Source of the DNA: Diplonema japonicum
Taxonomy: Eukaryota > Euglenozoa > Diplonemea > Diplonemida > Diplonemidae
DNA: 64,000 nucleotides
Assembly: GCA_964019335.1 (NCBI GenBank)
Contig: OZ025718.1
Span: forward strand, 1 to 64,000
Direction: 5' to 3'
Shown: in pieces, positions 59,401-64,000 of the stretch
Position numbering within the stretch: position 1 is the stretch's first letter
Layout of the letters: each line of letters begins with the position of its first letter
Program-made: the position numbers and the translations under genes
The notes under the pieces: model-generated
The model's database searches: none
Told to the model about the DNA's origin: nothing
What the model saw: the letters and a program-made list of their open reading frames with translations, nothing else

Positions 59401-60241
59401 GTGTGTCAGGTGCAGGTGTATCAGGAGCTGGCGTGTCAGGAGCAAGCGTATCGCACGGCAAGGGGCCATTTTTACCTCCACAACTATCCTCACAACAGTG
59501 GTCTTGATTGTTACTGCAATCGTTTGGCCTGGCGCATAATGTCTTTCCGGATGGACACCTTGATCGCATTCCTTTAGAGTTGCAGCACTCGGAAGACCCA
59601 CTCCCGCCGATGTCGCACACAGTTCCGTCACCACACTGTGTCCACCATCCAGGGAAGTTAGATGTTTCAAACAGACACACAGGGCAGGTGATTGGATTGT
59701 CAGCCCAGTTCCCATTGTTACAGAAAGCCGAGACGCACTGCCTGTTTGAAAGGGATATTTTGCAGTGGCTTTTGTCACCGACACGACCGTAGGTCTGGCA
59801 GCCGAAGCCATTAACACTCGCACCTGCAGGGAGGTTGAGCTGGTCAAACTCGCATGCGGAGCTCGTCGTGGGGCTGGGAGCAACGTTGTTTTGCCCCTTC
59901 GTTGAAGGGCACGCATTGTAATCAGAGTAGCAGTACCCACCACCATTGATGACAACTGTGTTTACTGTCCACAGCCCACCATATACCACACATTGCTGCC
60001 CCGTGGCGCAGTTCACTGTGGTACCCGAGCAGCCACTGACGCAGTTTACCCAGCACGGAGAGTCACTGGGGCAGTTAATGACCGCGTTCTCACACTGGCC
60101 GTTGTTTTTGCAGACAAATAGACACCCTTGGTTTCCGGTTCCACACGTATAGCTGGCTGCCGAGCCATCTCCATCGATAGTAGTGTAGGCGGCGATGGCC
60201 ACCCATGAGTACAGAACAAGTAACAGCCAACGCGCGACCAT
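56483..60241 (-). CDS. Secreted/multi-pass protein with Cys-rich head and APDTP stalk
   Basis: 1252 residues, one exon. A signal peptide (MVARWLLLVLYSWVAIAAY) is followed by a Cys-rich region of about 240 residues (CKNNGQCENAVINC; CVSGCSGTTVNC), then about 40 tandem APDTP units. A longer zone of related Ala/Pro/Thr repeats (APATAVPTSAPDT) follows. After that come an ectodomain and about seven membrane segments (AVLFDTAIIFFVLLAV; ALVGWVYFSMCLSAPVVLY; FITFFLTIFLLAIVYF). The cytosolic tail is Ser/Arg-rich. The membrane part looks TRP/polycystin-like in general plan only. The Thr/Pro stalk is probably O-glycosylated and extends the Cys-rich head from the cell surface. The start is 4 nt after a CACCAACAG acceptor. 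Confidence 0.85.
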   Translation of the reverse strand: MVARWLLLVLYSWVAIAAYTTIDGDGSAASYTCGTGNQGCLFVCKNNGQCENAVINCPSDSPCWVNCVSGCSGTTVNCATGQQCVVYGGLWTVNTVVINGGGYCYSDYNACPSTKGQNNVAPSPTTSSACEFDQLNLPAGASVNGFGCQTYGRVGDKSHCKISLSNRQCVSAFCNNGNWADNPITCPVCLFETSNFPGWWTQCGDGTVCDIGGSGSSECCNSKGMRSRCPSGKTLCARPNDCSNNQDHCCEDSCGGKNGPLPCDTLAPDTPAPDTPAPDTPAPDTPAPDTPAPDTPAPDTPAPDTPAPDTPAPDTPAPDTPAPDTPAPDTPAPETPAPDTPAPDTPAPDTPAPDTPAPDTPAPDTPAPDTPAPDTPAPDTPAPDTPAPDTPAPDTPAPDTPAPDTPAPDTTAPATPAPDTPAPDTPAPDTPAPDTPAPDTPAPDTPAPATPAPDTPTPNTPAPNTPAPDTSTPISLAPPTAVPTSAPDTVAPATQAPATAVPTVAPDTTAPATQAPATAVPTSAPDTVAPATQAPATAAPTSVPDTPTPATLVPSTAVPTSAPDTPVPATLAPATAVPTSAPDTPVPATLAPATAAPTASPDTPAPETQAPRTAIPTSAPKTYSPATIAPSTAAPTSAPATPAPATAIPTSAPDSPAPNTAVPTPSPATPAPNTAIPTSPPNTLAPDTAVPTAAPGTLAPATIPPTAIPTLAATDIPTPAPPVSNITQLAPDMEKKIESVVIPGAGAAVVGGVTKGGVASSNAGKIRIIANLKCAVEDIDLTESEPLDWEFHPVQEGLGTTPHRFFLGAVLFDTAIIFFVLLAVRCAKYVLHYVMKIEVLRAAGNVKYPGLAFVPFMFLYQGISLSASNMTFEFKRADMLCALVGWVYFSMCLSAPVVLYCVVLRKSAFKGCTVDDPRLVQQTGTVQLLGGNNTSFVKKQDVEVLQGWKRTAYQSAFGDKIWVTASDDADDYFVESYGVVFEQYKEGLHWFILMEMTNILSLSVFSAWKPRSTVACHVRNSFITFFLTIFLLAIVYFKPYMSILDNIVATAMALMMTCAVLFMSIAIALDEESNASLISSLTNVSGLFLLITAVLLLFKAIYDMCFYIADMKIGRREGTRKAVRHGHQEKSVEDIVMNEYEASESDGTANLIDVKLGEESGADLPEAIHVQRSSRSLLGSVPSSSLVSPFSSPLRHSRRTRTTGNIFNESYKRVGSSDYDALADTTPSPRSPRAPNYKRLRRATLNSKLSFI
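58820..59445 (-). repeat. 15-bp minisatellite encoding APDTP repeats
   Basis: About 40 tandem 15-bp units, with synonymous and occasional missense variants (APETP, APATP, TPNTP). They lie in frame in the gene at 56483-60241. Confidence 0.9.
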
Positions 60242-60362
60242 AGCACTGTTGGTGTGGTGTGGTGTTGAGGCATAAGAATAAAAGTATTCAAAGAAAGAAA
60301 GAAAAAGGGGGGGCCAAAAATAAGAAAAAAAGCACACTAACTTACACTTAAAGACCAACGAC

Positions 60363-63261
60363 TTAGCCCTTCTGCTTAATGGTGATCTTGTCACCCAGAC
60401 CCAAGGCAATACCCTGCGAGCGGGACCTAATGCGCACGTAACCTTCGATGTTGCCATTGACAGTTTTGCTGACGGAGATGTTGGCAACGACGGGCTCGCC
60501 GAAGGACGATTTGGCGAGGAGGTTGGCGCTGAGGAAGTCAGCCTCACCTGCGAGGGAGGTGGACATCGCCTGGCACCTCATGTTCGTGTGCTTCAGGATG
60601 TGGTCGAGGTACTCCCTTAGGGACTTGATCTCAGTCGCGACGATCAGCCTGTTCTCCCACTCGAAGTCCTGCCACATTGTCCTGAACACAGTGGCGTTGC
60701 ACGATGCGGGGTGCACATAGTCGATAATGTCCATGTGCAGGTCGTTGAGGACGATCACCGTCTGGTCGGAGCCCGCCTTGGTGCTATCGTACACGATGTT
60801 GCCGAAGATGACGCCCGCCTCCGTGGATGACACCTTCATGTTGGCTTTAATGGTAACCTCCTCACCGGGCGCCACGGTGTACGATTGCGGCCTCTCGCAC
60901 AGACGCAGGTCACCTACAGTACCCAGCTCCACAGTAAGGTTCTGCAAGGTGTCTTCTGTCTTATTGACCACCAGCATCTCGAGCAAGATGTCGAACTGGT
61001 GCACCTCGACAGTACCCTCGACGTAGACGGGGTCGGAGAACCCGGTGAGCTGCAGCACGTTCTTCATCTTCTGGTTCTGATCGTTGCTCAGAACCTCGTT
61101 CTTTGCAGCCACGGATACGTCTTCCAGATCGATGAGGGCACCCTTGTCGCCTCGCTTGGTTCTCACCAGCTGCGAGAAGTGGATGGGCTGGTCGATGGGC
61201 ACAAACTTCTTCTCCTCCTCCTTCTGTGTCTCTTCTTGCTTAGCGTCGTCCTCCTCTTGCAGCATGTCGCTGAACCCCTTCAGCATCATCTCCGTGTACT
61301 TCTTGGTCATGGGGTTCGTGGGCACTCCGATCAGCTTCTTGCACAGCCTCAACCTCTCGTGGGAGTCAGCGTCAATCTGCTTGTGGATGCCCAACTGGAT
61401 CAGCTCGTCGAGCATGGTGAGTGCGTCGTTCTTCACGTGCTCCTTTTCCTTCGTCGAGATGTTAAGGGCCCAGCAGCTGCAAACCAGCTTTACCAGAGTC
61501 GAAGCGAGCACAGCCGACAAGAAAAAGTCCCCTTCCGTGATGAGGCTCCTGAAGGAGGTAACCTCCGTCTTCTTTTCCTCCTTCTCGGGGACCACAGCCA
61601 TGACATAGGTACCGTCCTCCCTCACAGTGGCACCACCACCTGCCGTGCTGATGCCGGTCTCTTCTTCCTCCTCCTCGGTCTTCTCCTTCAGCCACAAGGG
61701 GAAGGGGTCCAGAGCAGCGCGCAGGGCAGACATGATGTTGCGGATCTCCTCGTAGGTCTTGCTGTGCGACCCGAGGATCCACAGAGCAATGCGGAAGACC
61801 CTCGTTGCGCTGATCGCGTTGAAGTGGATCGCAAGCTTTGTGATCACTTCTTCGCGCAGCTCGGCCTGCCTGTGCACCATCTCTCTGATGAACAGGATTG
61901 TGTCCACGGCGGGCTTGCTGTCCTCCACAATGAAGTCCATTAAAATGGGCACGATCATAGGGGCCACCTGCCTGTGCCTTACTGTCGACTGGTGGATAAA
62001 CTTGATCAGCAGCTGCCTGTAGTCGGTCTCGCCCTTGGCGACAGGCGTCGTGCTGTCCGTGCTCTCGATAAGCTCCTTTTTAAGGAACTGGATCACCTTC
62101 TCAATGTTCTTCGCGGTCACCAGGTCAAGAGTCAGCTCCAAGATCCTCCTCTGAATCTCAACTTCGCTGCCGACCAAGCACCTCAGAAGGTCCATCGACA
62201 ATTCTTGCAGAGTTTCGGGGAAGCTCTTCTTGATATCTTCGAGCTTGCCAAGCACTACCAGCTTAACATTGTTGTCGCAGTGGGCGTTCAGGAGGTTCAC
62301 CAGAGTGGTGGCAGACGCCTTGATGGCAGTAGGCGACGAGGACAGCGCCAAGAGGGTCGAAGCACATTGGAACAGAACGGCCTGTTGTGGTGGGTGGTGC
62401 ATTGATGGGATACCTGAGACTTGCTCTGCAGCAGCGTGAAGATAACGGTAATGTACTCCGACTTCTCGTGGGGGTTCGTTTGCATCAGCTGCTTGAGCAG
62501 CTCAACGATGGCGAGCTGGAAGACATCGTTCTGGCTCTGTGGGGGGTGTTGTTCACGAGTGTGTTGCATACCTGTCCCAGGTCAGTGTCCATGATGCTGC
62601 GGAGGTACGAGACGGCACGGTCAGGGGTGCACGTGAAAAGCATGAGGAAGGCGTTACGCTTGGCAGTAACGTCTGTCTCTTGTGCGAGGAGCTGCTCGAC
62701 GGTCTCGGGGGCGTCGGGAAGGGCCTCGGGGATCCTTTTGTAGATGTTGGTGATCGCAAGGATGGCATTGCGTCTCACGTAGCTGTGGCGGTGCACCAAG
62801 CAGTCGAGCACAGTGGGGGCAAGGGGCTCGAGAATTTCTTTTTCCTTGAGGTTGCAGAGGAACCTAAGGGTGGCACCTCGGATGAACTCGTTAGGGTGCG
62901 CTAAGTCACGACGAAGGAAGTCGACGAGGAGAATGAGCTCGGGGAGCAGCTTGCCCTGCGCGTCAACCTTTTCGACAACCTCCCAGAAGTACAGCACCAG
63001 CTTCTTCAGGGTGTGCACAGAGGCGTCATTCTTCTCGTTCGAGGAAGTGGTGGTCCCAGACGGCTGGATGAACTTGATCACGCTCATGATCAGCTTCGTC
63101 TGCGGCTCGCCGTTCAACGTCAGGGCGATCATGTCCTTCACCGCTTGGATCCTCTCCTTCGTGCCACCCTTCTCAATCGCCTCCTTCAGCTCCTTCGGGG
63201 TAGGAGCCTGCTTGTCCATCCCCACAAGGAGGTAGCATGGCGGTTCCGGCTGCTGTGCCAT
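60363..63261 (-). CDS. COPB1: Coatomer subunit beta (COPI beta-COP)
   Basis: Exons 63261-62572, 62536-62414 and 62381-60363 join over 35-nt and 32-nt introns (GTATGC...CCACAG, GTATCC...CAACAG) to give 943 residues, the usual length for beta-COP. The N-terminal adaptin-like solenoid (RRDLAHPNEFIRGATLRFLC; HRHSYVRRNAILAITNIYK; DLGQ-SQNDVFQLAIVELL) and the C-terminal appendage (GEEVTIKANMKVSSTEAGVIFGN; TMWQDFEWENRL) are both present. Known role: heptameric COPI coat for Golgi-to-ER and intra-Golgi transport. The start is 15 nt after a GCTTCATAG acceptor. It is the first gene of the minus-strand array. Confidence 0.96.
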
Positions 63262-64000
63262 TTTCTTTACCCGACCCTATGAAGCAATGATACCAAAAAA
63301 GAAAACCAAACGACAAGCCACTTAATGTTAACTACTAACACAACACCTTGTTAAGCCTTAACAGCAAGTTATGGTATTTAAGAGTTAAAAGAAAGAAATA
63401 TTTCGATGTCTTTGTTCAGACGGAACAAGGCAGCAACAGAACCAGCCATCCTCGGACTCAGAAACGGAGTTGGAAGACACTCCCGCCGGAGCAAAATCAG
63501 GAAGGCGCAAGGGTCAGGAATGGACCTCTGCAAAGGTGTCGCTGAAGGCAGCACCCTACTCAACAGGGGGCCCGAAGGGTTCGAAAGGAACAACCTCTAC
63601 TGCGACATCACCAACAACGAGTACACCGGGCACCAACCTCAAGTGGAATGAACGCGGATTTCAAACTTATCTTTCAAAATGCGAAATAAAAAAATCATTG
63701 TGAATTACTCAAGATCCCGCTGCACACTTCTAGAAGGGCTTTAGTAGGTGCGGTGAAACAAGAAAAGTGAGAACGAAAAAAAAAAAATGCAAGCAAGAAG
63801 AGCTAGCAAAGAGAAAGAAGCCGATACGCGGGCATCTTGTCCAAAAGTTTGGTAGAGGCACGTTGCGGGGGGCGAAAAGGGAGGAGGGGGAAATCTTTAT
63901 CAGGTGTTCAGCTGGTGTGCAAAACCGATAGTGTGTAAAGTATAAGCGGTACGGTGTATCATCTACATTTTAGCAGTGATCTGTTTCAAAGGATGCTTGC
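63262..64000. other. Region upstream of the array; possible divergent start
   Basis: No gene is firmly supported. On the plus strand two overlapping frames between about 63406 and 63703 have non-random composition. One starts at ATG 63406 (81 residues). Another (SSDSETELEDTPAGAKSGRR..., ending 63703) lacks an ATG but follows a TTGTTCAG acceptor-like site. If either is real, 63.3-63.4 kb is a divergent strand switch. Confidence 0.35.
63406..63651 (+). CDS. Possible small plus-strand ORF, doubtful
   Basis: 81 residues from ATG 63406 (MSLFRRNKAATEPAILGLRN...), basic in the first half, with no known domain. It overlaps a second open frame ending at 63703, and only one can be real. No splice signals distinguish them firmly. 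Listed because it would be the only plus-strand gene facing away from the array. Confidence 0.2.
   Translation: MSLFRRNKAATEPAILGLRNGVGRHSRRSKIRKAQGSGMDLCKGVAEGSTLLNRGPEGFERNNLYCDITNNEYTGHQPQVE

Noticed and set aside
57792-59507. 571-residue plus-strand ORF rich in GAGVSGAGVS
   Set aside because: It is the antisense reading of the APDTP minisatellite and its flanks. The minus-strand frame has signal peptide, Cys-rich domain and membrane helices.
60885-61943. 352-residue plus-strand ORF
   Set aside because: Antisense to COPB1; composition is a mirror of the helical solenoid.

Overview
The window looks like nuclear DNA of a flagellated protist. It is eukaryotic: it encodes COPI beta-coat, ribosomal protein L29, RRP1, a GET1-type receptor and a NOT3-type protein. 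It also carries ciliary genes (a DNAI4/WDR78 axonemal dynein intermediate chain and an ARMH1 homologue). About 30 genes between roughly 8.3 and 63.3 kb all read on the minus strand. Spacers are often only 45-125 bp. Most starts lie 3-20 nt downstream of an AG, usually in a ...CACAG or ...TATAG context with no matching donor. That layout suggests polycistronic transcription with spliced-leader trans-splicing, as in Euglenozoa; a diplonemid-like organism is my best guess. This is inference: no spliced-leader gene is visible, and dinoflagellates and relatives also use unidirectional arrays. Genes also carry tiny cis introns (mostly 31-41 nt, usually GTAT...AG) that I could place by reading frame and, for COPB1, RRP1 and DNAI4, by homology.

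Layout. 1-8.3 kb is accessory: homopolymer-rich spacer, one small two-exon hypothetical gene, a decayed piggyBac element whose catalytic core is inverted inside its own gene (2717-4900), and a second 2-kb element with ~27-bp inverted repeats and TTAA flanks containing a tRNA-like relic (5098-7103). 8.3-27.4 kb is a dense minus-strand array: membrane protein, RRP1, coiled-coil protein, GET1-like, several unknowns, NAD(P)-binding protein, esterase, SFI1-like W-repeat protein, MoaD/MOCS2A, UBA-like protein, an RRM-amino-acid-transporter fusion and a J-protein. 27.5-28.4 kb holds three copies of RPL29. 29.5-32.1 kb is a NOT3-type/CCCH-finger protein. 33.7-44.9 kb holds a membrane metallophosphoesterase, DNAI4, a coiled-coil protein, a serine carboxypeptidase with a SHOCT-like tail, unknowns and ARMH1. 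45.0-50.2 kb is a giant cadherin-like multi-pass membrane protein; 51.5-53.3 kb an amidohydrolase; 53.3-56.5 kb a low-complexity spacer with a 0.7-kb MITE-like element; 56.5-60.2 kb a secreted/multi-pass protein with about 40 APDTP repeats; 60.4-63.3 kb COPB1, after which the minus-strand array appears to stop.

Functionally the array is mixed, as expected for constitutive polycistronic clusters. It covers secretion and membrane trafficking (COPB1, GET1), RNA biology (RRP1, RPL29, NOT3-like), cilia (DNAI4, ARMH1, possibly the SFI1-like protein), cofactor synthesis (MOCS2A) and surface or signalling proteins. The most notable observations are three unusual domain combinations (RRM plus transporter, S10 peptidase plus SHOCT, NOT3 domain plus CCCH), the internally inverted piggyBac, and a possible 17-nt intron in DNAI4.
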